Source: Pseudomonas abieticivorans
GTDB taxonomy: Bacteria > Pseudomonadota > Gammaproteobacteria > Pseudomonadales > Pseudomonadaceae
DNA length: 64,000 bases
Direction of reading: 5' to 3'
Assembly (NCBI RefSeq): GCF_023509015.1
Contig: NZ_CP094975.1
Location: 2,737,501 to 2,801,500 of the forward strand
Part shown: in pieces, positions 48,751 to 57,582 of the stretch
Layout: every line of letters starts with the position of its first letter
Position numbering within the stretch: the stretch's first letter is position 1
Notes under the pieces: model-generated
The model's input: the letters and a program-made list of their open reading frames with translations, nothing else
What the model was told of the DNA's origin: nothing
Databases searched by the model: none
Program-made: the position numbers and the translations under genes

Positions 48751-48950
48751 CAGTACTGCTCCGTGGCTGTACTCAATGCCCTGGCGATGCGCACTGGGGT
48801 GATTGTGTTCCTGACCATACCTTCCTCACGTCATGAATAGCGCCGCGCTTGAGTGCTGCGGCGAAAATGCGTTTGTCCGGTGGTCCGGTGTATATACCCT
48901 AAACGTGTATAAATATTAAATAAACTAACCTTTGGGAATATGCATAGAAG
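48751..48950. promoter_or_regulatory. Promoter region of the SfnB operon
   Basis: A 200-bp gap with an AT-rich core (tatatacc...gtgtataaatattaaataaa, 48890-48922) about 140-170 bp before the SfnB copy 2 start. It resembles the AT-rich leaders of oscA, atsR and atsK. I found no convincing sigma-54 (GG-N10-GC) promoter and no terminator. Confidence 0.4.
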
Positions 48951-49673
48951 TCATCGCAGTTCCAGTTCCATGGGCGCGCAGAACACCCGCACGTTGCAGG
49001 CCGGCGCCCAGCCAGAAGCGTTGCCCACCCGGTCAATCACGCAGTAGGTCACCTCCAGCCGTTCGTCCCGGCCGCCCTCCAGCACCATGGCCTTGGGTAC
49101 CCGGGCATGCACGATGTTGTCTACGTCGCGGCCTTGCAGGGCCGGGAGGTCCAGGCGCAGGTCGCCCCAGCGCAGCGTGATGGCGTCGCCTTCGGCCATG
49201 TTCAGGTAGGGCTCTATCGCCACCGGCACGCCGCGCTTGATGTGGCTCAGGGAAACCCCGCACTGCTTCACGGGCACCGGCAGGCTGAGAGGTGCCAGGT
49301 ATTGGTTCTCTTCGCTACCCGCGGCGATACCTCCGGGGCAGTCAAGTTTCACGGTGACGTGGGCAACCGGCGAAATCAGCGGGCTGATGCCGATTTTCAT
49401 GACCTGGTAGTGGATGTGCGCCACGCCACTTTCGGCAAAACTCTCCGGCACCCGCATGAAAATCGGGTAGTCGACGTCGGTGCAGTTCAGAAACCGCGAG
49501 GTCACGAAACGCTCCCCCCAAAACAGTTCCAGCAGGTCGCCTTCTTCCATGCAGGCGTAAGGCTCGATTCTGACAACAAGATGGCTGGCAGCCAGCAAGC
49601 CAATACCGTCGTGGGACAGTTGTGGCAAACCAGGTGGCAATAATTCGAATCCATTGAATGTCGACGACATCAT
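48951..49673 (-). CDS. Unrecognised protein made of two ~117-residue repeats
   Basis: A 240-aa protein of no family I can name. It is built from two homologous halves: IEPYACMEEGD (from residue 36) and IEPYLNMAEGD (from residue 153), each followed by L.WG, a DVD motif and RVP, then a beta-rich stretch with HYQV/TYCV and G.S or GNAS. The pattern suggests two beta-sandwich modules. No signal peptide or membrane segment; a short N-terminal stretch contains PPGLPQ. The Met-Met start at 49673 has aaggagaac before it. Similar modules may occur in large Pseudomonas surface proteins, but I cannot confirm this. Confidence 0.7.
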   Translation of the reverse strand: MMSSTFNGFELLPPGLPQLSHDGIGLLAASHLVVRIEPYACMEEGDLLELFWGERFVTSRFLNCTDVDYPIFMRVPESFAESGVAHIHYQVMKIGISPLISPVAHVTVKLDCPGGIAAGSEENQYLAPLSLPVPVKQCGVSLSHIKRGVPVAIEPYLNMAEGDAITLRWGDLRLDLPALQGRDVDNIVHARVPKAMVLEGGRDERLEVTYCVIDRVGNASGWAPACNVRVFCAPMELELR

Positions 49674-49986
49674 GTTCTCCTTGAGGGCAGGTGCAAGTTT
49701 CAAAAAGTGTACGTCGCGCTGAATGTAAGGCGTGGTAGTTAGATAGTTTTTGCACTGCCGGGTGTCAAGGAGAAGGGGGTGTCATGGTCTCTGCTACAGG
49801 CTTCTTCAGAGTAGTCCTACGTTGCGCAGGTCGTTTTATGAAGGACGATCGAATAATGAGTGAGGAAAAGCTGAACAATAAGTAAAACGCCACCAAGGCA
49901 GAACTTCCTCGGGCGGCAAGCTTGAAGTTACAAGCTACAAGTTGACCGCGGCCAACTTGTAGCGTGCAGCTTAAACTTCCAGACCA
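49674..49986. other. 313-bp gap with promoter of the two-repeat gene and a hairpin
   Basis: It holds the leader of the two-repeat gene, an AT-balanced stretch with no credible ORF, and the inverted repeat described separately at 49919-49981. Nothing else is visible. Confidence 0.6.
49919..49981. repeat. Hairpin repeat related to the sbp-cysT hairpin
   Basis: A perfect 11-bp stem (gctacaagttg / caacttgtagc, 8-nt loop accgcggc) inside longer imperfect arms (gcttgaagttacaa / gtgcagcttaaacttcc). It lies just after the tcyN stop codon and shares agctt/gcagctt words with the repeat at 6905-6979. Confidence 0.75.
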
Positions 49987-50736
49987 TTAATGTTGGTTCA
50001 GGAACTTGCTGAGGAACTGCCGGGTACGCTCTTGCTTTGGGTTGGCAAAGAACGCTTTCGCCTCACCTTGTTCGACGATCACGCCCTTGTCGAAAAACAC
50101 CACGCGATTGGCCACGTCACGGGCAAAGCTCATTTCGTGGGTGACGATCACCATGGTGCGCTTTTCTTCGGCCAGGCCGCGAATCGTCGCCAACACTTCG
50201 CCCACCAACTCCGGGTCCAGCGCCGAGGTGGGTTCATCGAAAAGGATCACCTGCGGCTCCATTGCCAGTGCCCGAGCGATGGCCACGCGCTGTTGTTGCC
50301 CGCCGGACAGGCGACGCGGGTAGGCATCCTCCTTGCCTGCCAGGCCTACCTTGGCCAATAGCTTGCGGCCCAATGCCAGGGCATCGGCGCGGGGCACCTT
50401 CTTTACCACGATCGGCCCTTCGATCACGTTTTCCAGCGCGGTACGGTGCGGGAACAAGTTGAAGTTCTGGAACACGAAACCTACCTGCTGGCGCAACTTG
50501 CGAATCAGCGATTGCTGCGCGGCCAGGGGCTTGCCGCCGTCGATGGTGATATAGCCCATGCGGATCTGCCCACGGGTGGGGGTTTCCAGCAGGTTGAGGC
50601 AGCGCAGGAAGGTGGTCTTGCCCGAACCGCTGGGGCCGATGATGGCCACCACTTCGCCGGCTTCGACCTGTAGGTCGATCGCATCGAGCACCGTTTGCCC
50701 GTTAAATTGCTTGGTCAGTTTCTCCACCACAATCAT
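49987..50736 (-). CDS. tcyN: Cystine ABC transporter ATPase (TcyN/YecC-like)
   Basis: A 249-aa polar-amino-acid-type ATPase: Walker A GPSGSGKTT (residues ~34-42), signature LSGGQQQR, Walker B ILFDEPTSALD, switch His VTHEM. Last gene of the dcyD-tcyJ-tcyL-tcyN operon, 4 nt after tcyL. Imports L-cystine or related disulfides, giving cysteine for sulfur. Confidence 0.92.
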   Translation of the reverse strand: MIVVEKLTKQFNGQTVLDAIDLQVEAGEVVAIIGPSGSGKTTFLRCLNLLETPTRGQIRMGYITIDGGKPLAAQQSLIRKLRQQVGFVFQNFNLFPHRTALENVIEGPIVVKKVPRADALALGRKLLAKVGLAGKEDAYPRRLSGGQQQRVAIARALAMEPQVILFDEPTSALDPELVGEVLATIRGLAEEKRTMVIVTHEMSFARDVANRVVFFDKGVIVEQGEAKAFFANPKQERTRQFLSKFLNQH

Positions 50737-50740
50737 GGCT

Positions 50741-51409
50741 TCAATTCTCCTGATCGTGACGATTGACCCGCTGTTCCAAGCGGTTTTGCAATGCCGACAG
50801 CACGCTCGCCAGCACCCAGTAGATCAAGGCGGCGGCCAAGTACATGGTGAAGATTTCAAAAGTACGGGCAGTGATCAACTGGGCTTGGCGGAACAGCTCC
50901 GGCACCTGGATGGTCGCGGCCAGGGCGGTATCCTTTACCAGCGAGATAAAGCTGTTGCCCAACGGCGGCAAGGCCGTGCGCATTGCCTGGGGCAGGATTG
51001 CCCGGCGCAGCGTTTGGCCACGGGTCATGCCGATGCTGGCAGCGGCCTCCCACTGGCCGCGATCGATCGAGCTGATCGCCGCACGGAGGATTTCACAGGC
51101 ATAGGCCGCCATGTTCAGCGAGAAGCCGATCAAGGCTGCCGGCAGCGGGTCCAGTTCGATCCCCAGTTGCGGCAGGCCGTAATAAATCACGAACAACTGC
51201 ACCAGCAAGGGCGTGCCCCTGAAGAACGACACGTACACCCGCGCAACCCAGCGTGGCAACCAGTGGCGCGACAGGCGCATCAAGGCCAGGCCAAAGCCCA
51301 GTAGCAGGCCAAAGAACATGCCGCCCAGGCTGAGGATGACCGTGTACTGCGCGCCCTTGAGCAAAAATGGCGCTGAGTCCAGCGCCAGTTTCAGGCTTTC
51401 TTCAATCAT
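50741..51409 (-). CDS. tcyL: Cystine ABC transporter permease (TcyL/YecS-like)
   Basis: A 222-aa permease of the HisM/GlnP family with five helices and the amino-acid-permease loop (EAAASIGMTRGQTLRRAILPQA near residue 120). Overlaps the tcyJ stop by 4 nt. Confidence 0.92.
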   Translation of the reverse strand: MIEESLKLALDSAPFLLKGAQYTVILSLGGMFFGLLLGFGLALMRLSRHWLPRWVARVYVSFFRGTPLLVQLFVIYYGLPQLGIELDPLPAALIGFSLNMAAYACEILRAAISSIDRGQWEAAASIGMTRGQTLRRAILPQAMRTALPPLGNSFISLVKDTALAATIQVPELFRQAQLITARTFEIFTMYLAAALIYWVLASVLSALQNRLEQRVNRHDQEN

Positions 51410-52203
51410 TTGGTGACATCAGCGTTGAAGTACTTCTGCGACAGCTTGGCCAGGGTGCCGTCGGCTTTCAGCTTGTCGATGGCCTTGTTGATCGCCGCCA
51501 GCAGTTCCGGTTCGCCTTTGCGCAGGGTCACGCCGGCTTCCTGGCGGGAGAAGGGCGGGCCCGACACGGCCATGGTGTCGTTGGTCTTGTTGATCAGCTC
51601 GAAGGCGGCCAGGCGGTCGACCAGAATGGCGTCGATACGGCCAACGCGCAGGTCCTGGTATTTGGTGGGATCATCGTCGTAGGTCTTGATGATGGCGCCC
51701 GGCACATTCTCTTTGAGCCACTGCTCGTAGTTGGTGCCCAGGCCCACGCCGACTTTCTTGCCGGTCAGGTCGTTGGCGCTGGCGATCTTGCCGGCGTCTT
51801 TCTTCTGGGTCAGGGCCTGGATGCCGGAGACGGTGTAGGGCTCGCTGAAGTCGTACTTCTTCTTGCGCTCCTCAGAGATAGTGACCTGGTTAATCACCAC
51901 GTCCAGGCGCTTGGACTCCAGGGCTGCGAGGATACCGTCCCACTTGGTCGGTTGTAGCTTGGCTTTCACGCCCAGCTCCTTGGCCAGGGCTTCGGAGAAC
52001 TCCACTTCGAAGCCGGCCAGTTTACCGCTGTCGTCAACGAAGCTGAACGGCGGGTAGGTGCCTTCCAGGCCGACGCTGATAGTGCCGGCGTCCTTGATTT
52101 TTTGCAGTTGGTCGCCGGCCACGGCCTGGCCCATCAGCGCGGTGCCCAGCACCAGGCCCAGGCTGCTGATCAGCAGATTTCGACGGAACGCGGAAAATGT
52201 CAT
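51406..52203 (-). CDS. tcyJ: Cystine-binding periplasmic protein (TcyJ/FliY-like)
   Basis: A 265-aa precursor with a signal peptide (cut after AVA, about residue 29) and family-3 binding-protein motifs: ISVGLEGTYPPFSFVDDSGKL-type N-terminus, GFEVEF, VINQVTISEERKKKYDFSEPY and the GTNYEQWL loop. An ATG 12 nt further up (52215) is possible, but gggg lies in better position for 52203. Confidence 0.9.
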   Translation of the reverse strand: MTFSAFRRNLLISSLGLVLGTALMGQAVAGDQLQKIKDAGTISVGLEGTYPPFSFVDDSGKLAGFEVEFSEALAKELGVKAKLQPTKWDGILAALESKRLDVVINQVTISEERKKKYDFSEPYTVSGIQALTQKKDAGKIASANDLTGKKVGVGLGTNYEQWLKENVPGAIIKTYDDDPTKYQDLRVGRIDAILVDRLAAFELINKTNDTMAVSGPPFSRQEAGVTLRKGEPELLAAINKAIDKLKADGTLAKLSQKYFNADVTK

Positions 52204-52247
52204 GTGAAGCCCCATTGATGTTTTTTAGGTATGCGACGCGAGGTCGA

Positions 52248-53246
52248 TCAAGCCGACCACACGCCGGGATAGGCGAACAACGCCGGCGCCCCACCGGTGT
52301 GCAGGAAAATCAGCGGGCCGTCATCGAAACGTTGACGACCGATGCCATCGAGCAGGCCGGCCATGGCCTTGCCGGTGTAGACCGGGTCCAGCAGCAGCCC
52401 TTCCTGGCTTGCCAGCAGTTTGATCGCCGCCAGGGTGCCAGCGTTCGGTTCACCGTAGCGCGGCGCGAAAAACTCGTCCCACAGTTCTACCTTCAGGCTG
52501 GCCGGCAAGGGCACGCCCAGCAGTTCGGCGGTACGTTCAGCCAAGCCTTGTACCTTGGGCCGCTGAGCTTCGTCGGTGCGTGACACGGTCACGCCGATTA
52601 CCGGCAGCTGCGGCAGGCTTTCGCTCAGGCCCAACGCCAGGCCGCTGTGGGTACCGGCGCTGCCGGAGGCCAGCACCACGGCGGCAAAGTCGATGCCCAG
52701 GGTTTTGATCTGCTCGGCCAACTCCAGGCCCGCGCGTACGTAGCCCAGGGCACCCAGTGCGTTTGAGCCGCCAATCGGCACCAGGTAGGGCTTGTGGCCG
52801 CTGTTGCGCAGGCGCTCGGCCAGGGCGTGCAATTGTTCGTCGGCGTGGTCCAGGTTTTCCACCAGCTCGACCTTGGCATCGAACAGCTCCAGCAGCAGGC
52901 GGTTGCCGTTGCCCAGGTAGGCTTGGTCTTGGGTGGCGATGGGGTTTTCCAGCAGCGCCACGCAACCCAGGCCCAGCTTGGCGGCCAGCGCGGCGGTCTG
53001 GCGCACGTGGTTGGACTGGATGGCACCGGCGGTGATCAAGGTGTCAGCGCCCTGCGCCAAGGCGTCGGCGGCCAGGTACTCAAGCTTGCGCAACTTGTTG
53101 CCGCCCAGCGCCAGGGGCGTGGTGTCATCGCGCTTGACGTAGATGTCGCGCCCGGCCCATTCCGAGAGCCGCGTGAGTTTTTCCAGGGCCGTGGGGGCAC
53201 CGAGCAAATCCAGGCGGGGGAAACGAGCGAGCTGTTGCGTGATCAT
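52248..53246 (-). CDS. dcyD: D-cysteine desulfhydrase
   Basis: A 332-aa PLP enzyme of the ACC-deaminase group that splits D-cysteine to pyruvate, ammonia and sulfide. The PLP lysine sits in [11 protein letters not shown], and [12 protein letters not shown] and [13 protein letters not shown] (phosphate-binding loop) are intact. Length and motifs match E. coli DcyD, which is also linked to fliY-yecSC. The start at 53246 is chosen because the upstream extension to 53303 lies in the divergent promoter region. Confidence 0.9.
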   Translation of the reverse strand: MITQQLARFPRLDLLGAPTALEKLTRLSEWAGRDIYVKRDDTTPLALGGNKLRKLEYLAADALAQGADTLITAGAIQSNHVRQTAALAAKLGLGCVALLENPIATQDQAYLGNGNRLLLELFDAKVELVENLDHADEQLHALAERLRNSGHKPYLVPIGGSNALGALGYVRAGLELAEQIKTLGIDFAAVVLASGSAGTHSGLALGLSESLPQLPVIGVTVSRTDEAQRPKVQGLAERTAELLGVPLPASLKVELWDEFFAPRYGEPNAGTLAAIKLLASQEGLLLDPVYTGKAMAGLLDGIGRQRFDDGPLIFLHTGGAPALFAYPGVWSA

Positions 53247-53458
53247 GAGCGGTCCACGGGTAGAGTGAATGGTGACTATAGGCACCCACCGAATCCCGAG
53301 CAACCCCGTGGCGACGCTACGGAACGGATAGCCGTCGCTTATGTTCAGATAAGAAATCCTCGGCAGAATCCGTTCTTTTTGGCTTAGGAAAATTTACCGT
53401 AGAGTGACCGCCATTTAGGCGGCCATCTGTCAGAGCTGCCACAGGCAGGAGTAGCCAC

Positions 53459-53536
53459 GTGAGTGATAAACCGCAAGCGCAGAACGGCCATTGGCAATTG
53501 CAGGCGTATCGTCGGCCAGTTGCGCACCGCTCGTGA
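53459..53536 (+). other. Displaced N-terminal coding frame of the serine acetyltransferase
   Basis: GTG at 53459, with caggag 8 nt upstream, opens a frame of host-like codons (start MSDKPQAQNGHWQLQA) that ends at TGA 53534. The main serine acetyltransferase frame takes over about base 53504. The two join cleanly if one base in 53500-53510 is removed. The overlapping start of the main frame instead uses rare codons (ATA, AGA, AGG). This looks like a one-base insertion. Confidence 0.6.
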
Positions 53537-54398
53537 GCAATGGCGCCGGCTGAACGGGCGCAGCACTGGAGAGCAGGGTGGCCGTGAACTGCCTTCGCGC
53601 GAGGCCATGCGGACCATTCTCGAGCAGTTGTGCGGCGCGTTGTTTCCCATGCGCCTGGGCCCGGTGGATTTGCGCGAGGAAAGCGAAGACTTTTACGTCG
53701 GGCATACCCTGGACGCAGCGCTGAATGCCTTGCTGGTGCAGGCGCGGCTGGAGCTGCGCTACATCGCGCGCCAGGAAGGCCGCGACCCTACCGGTGCCGA
53801 AACCTGCGCCGTCAGCCTGATCAAGGAGTTCGCGGCAGCGTTGCCAGGCCTGCGCAGCCTGCTGGATACCGATGTGCTGGCCGCCTACCACGGCGACCCG
53901 GCGGCGCGCAGCGTGGATGAAGTGCTGCTGTGTTATCCCGGCATCCTCGCGGTAATCCACCACCGCCTGGCCCACCACCTGTACCGCGCCGGGTTGCCGC
54001 TGCTGGCACGGATCAGTTCGGAGCTGGCGCACTCGGCCACCGGTATCGATATCCACCCCGGCGCGCAAATCGGCCCCAGTTTCTTCATCGACCACGGGAC
54101 GGGCGTAGTGATCGGCGAGACAGCGATCATCGGTGAGCGCGTGCGCATCTACCAGGCCGTGACATTGGGGGCCAAGCGTTTCCCGGCGGACGAGAATGGG
54201 CAGTTGCAAAAAGGCCACCCGCGCCACCCGATCGTCGAGGACGATGTGGTGATCTATGCAGGGGCTACAATCCTTGGGCGCATCACCATTGGCAAGGGCT
54301 CGACCATTGGCGGCAACGTCTGGCTGACCCGCAACGTGGCGCCGGGCAGCAACCTGACGCAGGCCAATTTGCAGCATGATGATGGGACGCAAAAATAA
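53463..54398 (+). CDS. cysE: Serine O-acetyltransferase (CysE/EpsC type)
   Basis: A ~311-aa enzyme that acetylates L-serine with acetyl-CoA to O-acetylserine, the carbon skeleton for cysteine. The C-terminal half holds the left-handed beta helix (hexapeptide repeats from about residue 195, GIDIHPGAQIG, FFIDHGTGVVIGE) with the catalytic His/Asp pair (DIHPG and IDHGTG). The N-terminal helical domain is long, as in the EpsC group. The first ~14 residues in this frame seem spurious: see the displaced frame at 53459. Whether the cell makes it from GTG 53463 or the assembly has an extra base is open. Divergent from dcyD. Confidence 0.85.
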   Translation: MINRKRRTAIGNCRRIVGQLRTAREQWRRLNGRSTGEQGGRELPSREAMRTILEQLCGALFPMRLGPVDLREESEDFYVGHTLDAALNALLVQARLELRYIARQEGRDPTGAETCAVSLIKEFAAALPGLRSLLDTDVLAAYHGDPAARSVDEVLLCYPGILAVIHHRLAHHLYRAGLPLLARISSELAHSATGIDIHPGAQIGPSFFIDHGTGVVIGETAIIGERVRIYQAVTLGAKRFPADENGQLQKGHPRHPIVEDDVVIYAGATILGRITIGKGSTIGGNVWLTRNVAPGSNLTQANLQHDDGTQK

Positions 54399-54413
54399 AG
54401 ATTCGTGGTGGGA

Positions 54414-54475
54414 TTTTCGCGGATGAATCCGCTCCTACAGGCCGTGTAGGAGCGGATTCATCCGCGAAGCAGGCG
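54414..54475. repeat. REP pair after cysE
   Basis: Facing arms ttcgcggatgaatccgctcc and ggagcggattcatccgcgaa with a short loop; nearly perfect. Confidence 0.9.
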
Positions 54476-54625
54476 ACACCCAATTGGCCTTGAACCCCCC
54501 ATCCATGTTTAAATTGAATGCTCGTTCAAGTAAAAACCGATGCGCAACTTGCGTTCAACAGGAGGCCAACCCTTGCTGAAAACGCTCTATTCAGCCCCTA
54601 TCTCGCCACATCAGGTGCTCGCCCA

Positions 54626-56629
54626 ATGAGTGCCTCTTCCGCCAACCCCAGCGGCAATGTCCGCATGAATCCGCCGGTTTTCTATTTCGCGGCCACCTTC
54701 ATCCTGCTGTTCGGCGTCATTGTCATCAGCTTCCCGCAACAGGCCGGCGACTGGCTGCTGGCGGCGCAAAGCTGGGCGGCCAACACGGTCGGCTGGTACT
54801 ACATGCTCGCGATGACGCTGTATCTGGTCTTCGTGGTGGTCACCGCCTTGTCCGGCTACGGCAAGATCAAGCTCGGTGCCGACCACGACGAGCCCGAGTT
54901 CAGCTACCTGTCGTGGGCCGGCATGCTGTTCGCCGCGGGCATCAGCATTACCCTGTTTTTCTTCTGCGTGTCCGAGCCGCTCACCCACATGCTCACCCCG
55001 CCACAAGGCGAGGGCGGTACACCGGCGGCGGCGCGCCAGGCCATGCAGTTGCTGTTTTTACACTGGGGCCTGCATGGTTGGGGCGTGTTTGCCTTCGTCG
55101 GCATGGCCCTGGCGTACTTTGCCTACCGGCATAACCTGCCACTGGCGCTGCGTTCGGCGCTGTACCCGCTGATCGGCAAGCGCATCAACGGGCCCATTGG
55201 CTACACCGTGGATGGCTTCGGCATCATTGCCACGGTGTTCGGCCTGGGTGCCGACATGGGCTTTGGCGTGCTGCACCTGAACTCCGGCCTGGACTACCTG
55301 TTCGGCATCCCGCATACCCAGTGGGTTCAGGTCATCCTGATTACCTTGATGATGGGGGCGGCGATCATCGTGGCGGTGTCCGGCGTGGACAAGGGCGTGC
55401 GAGTGATGTCCGACATCAACATGCTGCTGGCCTGCGCGCTGCTGCTGTTCGTGCTGTTCGCCGGGCCGACCCAGCACTTGCTCACCACCTTGATCCAGAA
55501 CATCGGTGACTACCTGGGCGCATTGCCCACCAAGAGTTTCGACGTTTACGCCTACGACAAACCCAGCGACTGGCTGGGCAACTGGACGGTGTTCTACTGG
55601 GCCTGGTGGATCGCCTGGGCGCCGTTCGTGGGGCTGTTCATCGCCCGTATCTCGCGCGGGCGTACCATCCGCGAATTCGTCTTCGGCGTGCTGTTGATCC
55701 CGTTGGGCTTCACCCTGGCGTGGATGTCGATCTTCGGCAACAGCGCCATCGACATGGTGCTGGGCCACAACATGGTCGCCCTGGGCCAGTCGGCGTTGGA
55801 TGACCCTTCGAAAACCCTTTACCTGCTGCTGGAAACCTACCCCTGGAGCCGTACGGTGATCGCGGTCACGGTGTTTATCAGCTTCGTGTTCTTCGTGACG
55901 TCCGCAGACTCAGGCACCGTGGTGCTGTCCACCCTGTCGGCCAAGGGCGGCAACGCCGACGAAGACGGGCCGAAATGGCTGCGGGTGTTCTGGGGCGCGA
56001 TGACGGCCCTGGTCACCAGCTCGCTGTTGTTCGCCGGCAACATTGACTCGTTGAAATCGGCGGTGGTGCTGACCTCGTTGCCGTTCTCGTTGATCTTGCT
56101 GGCGATGATGTGGGGGCTGCACAAGGCGTTTTACCTGGAGTCGCAACGCAAGATTGCCCAGCTGTATTCACTGGCACCGGTGCCCACTTCCACGCGTCGT
56201 GGCCGTGGTGGTTGGCGGCAGCGCTTGAGCCAGGCGGTGCACTTTCCGTCGCGCGACGAGGTGTATCGGTACATGGACACCGTGGTGCGCCCGGCGATCG
56301 AAGACGTCTCGGCGGTATTTACCGAGAAAGGCCTGAACGTGGTGACCCAGGAAGACCTCAGCCATGACCAGGTCAGCCTGGAAGTCGGCCATGGCGAAGA
56401 GCGCCCATTTATCTACCAAGTGCAGATGCGGGGTTACTTCACGCCTTCCTTTGCCCGTGGTGGCATGGGCACCAAAGAGCTGAAAAACCGCCGCTACTAC
56501 CGCGCCGAGGTGCACCTGAGCGAAGGCAGCCAGGACTACGACCTGGTGGGCTACAGCAAGGAGCAGGTGATCAACGACATCCTGGACCAGTACGAGCGGC
56601 ACATGCAGTTTTTGCACATGGTGCGCTGA
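54626..56629 (+). CDS. betT: BCCT-family choline/betaine transporter (BetT-like)
   Basis: A 667-aa inner-membrane carrier with 12 helices. BCCT signatures: the GADMGFGVLHLNSGLDYLF stretch (near residue 205) and the Trp-rich YWAWWIAWAPFVGLFIAR segment (near 320). The ~150-residue cytoplasmic C-terminal tail (from about 520, with conserved RDEVYRYMDTVV and QVQMRGYF) marks the BetT type, where it tunes osmotic activation. Likely substrate choline. The ATG at 54626 fits the family start; the open frame upstream to 54518 is unlikely. Single gene closed by REPs. Confidence 0.9.
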   Translation: MSASSANPSGNVRMNPPVFYFAATFILLFGVIVISFPQQAGDWLLAAQSWAANTVGWYYMLAMTLYLVFVVVTALSGYGKIKLGADHDEPEFSYLSWAGMLFAAGISITLFFFCVSEPLTHMLTPPQGEGGTPAAARQAMQLLFLHWGLHGWGVFAFVGMALAYFAYRHNLPLALRSALYPLIGKRINGPIGYTVDGFGIIATVFGLGADMGFGVLHLNSGLDYLFGIPHTQWVQVILITLMMGAAIIVAVSGVDKGVRVMSDINMLLACALLLFVLFAGPTQHLLTTLIQNIGDYLGALPTKSFDVYAYDKPSDWLGNWTVFYWAWWIAWAPFVGLFIARISRGRTIREFVFGVLLIPLGFTLAWMSIFGNSAIDMVLGHNMVALGQSALDDPSKTLYLLLETYPWSRTVIAVTVFISFVFFVTSADSGTVVLSTLSAKGGNADEDGPKWLRVFWGAMTALVTSSLLFAGNIDSLKSAVVLTSLPFSLILLAMMWGLHKAFYLESQRKIAQLYSLAPVPTSTRRGRGGWRQRLSQAVHFPSRDEVYRYMDTVVRPAIEDVSAVFTEKGLNVVTQEDLSHDQVSLEVGHGEERPFIYQVQMRGYFTPSFARGGMGTKELKNRRYYRAEVHLSEGSQDYDLVGYSKEQVINDILDQYERHMQFLHMVR

Positions 56630-56642
56630 TACCCTGCCCCCG

Positions 56643-56732
56643 TTGTAGGAGCGGATTCATCCGCGAAGGGGCCGCCGCGGTAGCCTAGATAAACTGCGGC
56701 GCGTTTTTCGCGGATAAATCCGCTCCTACAGG
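56643..56732. repeat. REP pair between convergent betT and SDR genes
   Basis: Arms ttgtaggagcggattcatcc and gcggataaatccgctcctac flank ~40 nt. Confidence 0.9.
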
Positions 56733-56739
56733 GATAGGC

Positions 56740-57468
56740 TCAAGCCAGGCCGCCGTTGGCGCGCACTATCTGGCCGTTTACCCAACCGGAATCGCTCCCG
56801 ACCAAAAAGCTCACAACGCTGGCGATGTCTTCCGGTTGGCCCAGGCGTTCCAGGGGCGGCATTTTCGCGAAATGCTGGATCAGCTCTTCGCTCTTGCCAT
56901 GCAAGAACAGTTCGGTTGCCACCGGGCCTGGGGCCACGGCGTTGACGGTGATCTGCTTGCCGCGCAGTTCCTTGGCGAAAATATGCGTGAAGGATTCCAC
57001 CGCGGCCTTGCTGGCGGTGTAGATCGCGTACTCCGGCAGGTTCATGGCCATCACCGTGCTGGAGAAGTTGACGATACGCCCACCGTGATTCAGTCGCGTG
57101 CCGGCCTCACGCAAGGTGTTGAAGGTGCCGCGGGTGTTGACGGCGAATGTTTGCTCGAAGGCTTCGTCGCTGGTGTCGACCAGCGGCTGGGTCTTGAGGA
57201 TGCCGGCGTTGTTGACCAGCACGTCGACCTTGCCCAGTTGCACCTCAACCTCATCAAACAGACGCTTCACATCGGTGCTGCTGGCCACGTCGGCCTTGAT
57301 CGCGACGGCGCGCTGGCCCTTTGCTTGAAGTTCGCCAGCCAATTGCTCGGCTTCCTGGGCGCTGCTTGCATAGTTGATGGCGACGGCGAAACCGTCGGCG
57401 GCCAGGCGGCGGGCAATGGCGGCGCCGATGCCACGGGAGGCGCCGGTGATGATGGCAACTTTAGTCAT
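56740..57468 (-). CDS. Short-chain dehydrogenase/reductase
   Basis: A 242-aa classical SDR with the cofactor loop TGASRGIGAAIA (residues 8-19), NNAG (about 87), catalytic Ser (NFSS) and YTASK (Tyr/Lys about 152/156), and the PGPVATELF segment. NADP-type preference is suggested by the Gly-rich loop with Arg. Substrate unknown. Divergent from a LysR gene that probably controls it, with a 114-bp shared region. Confidence 0.88.
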   Translation of the reverse strand: MTKVAIITGASRGIGAAIARRLAADGFAVAINYASSAQEAEQLAGELQAKGQRAVAIKADVASSTDVKRLFDEVEVQLGKVDVLVNNAGILKTQPLVDTSDEAFEQTFAVNTRGTFNTLREAGTRLNHGGRIVNFSSTVMAMNLPEYAIYTASKAAVESFTHIFAKELRGKQITVNAVAPGPVATELFLHGKSEELIQHFAKMPPLERLGQPEDIASVVSFLVGSDSGWVNGQIVRANGGLA

Positions 57469-57582
57469 GGGTCGAACCTCTGTCGGGTGGGGATGGGCAG
57501 AGGTTCACATGTTTACCCAAGGCGATAAATGCCGCAGAGTCGTCTTTACTGTTCAATATCCGCCAACAATCCAGGAGCCACG

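Noticed and set aside
48751..48950. A sigma-54 promoter before the SfnB operon
   Set aside because: I looked for GG-N10-GC with flanking consensus on both strands and found none that fits well.
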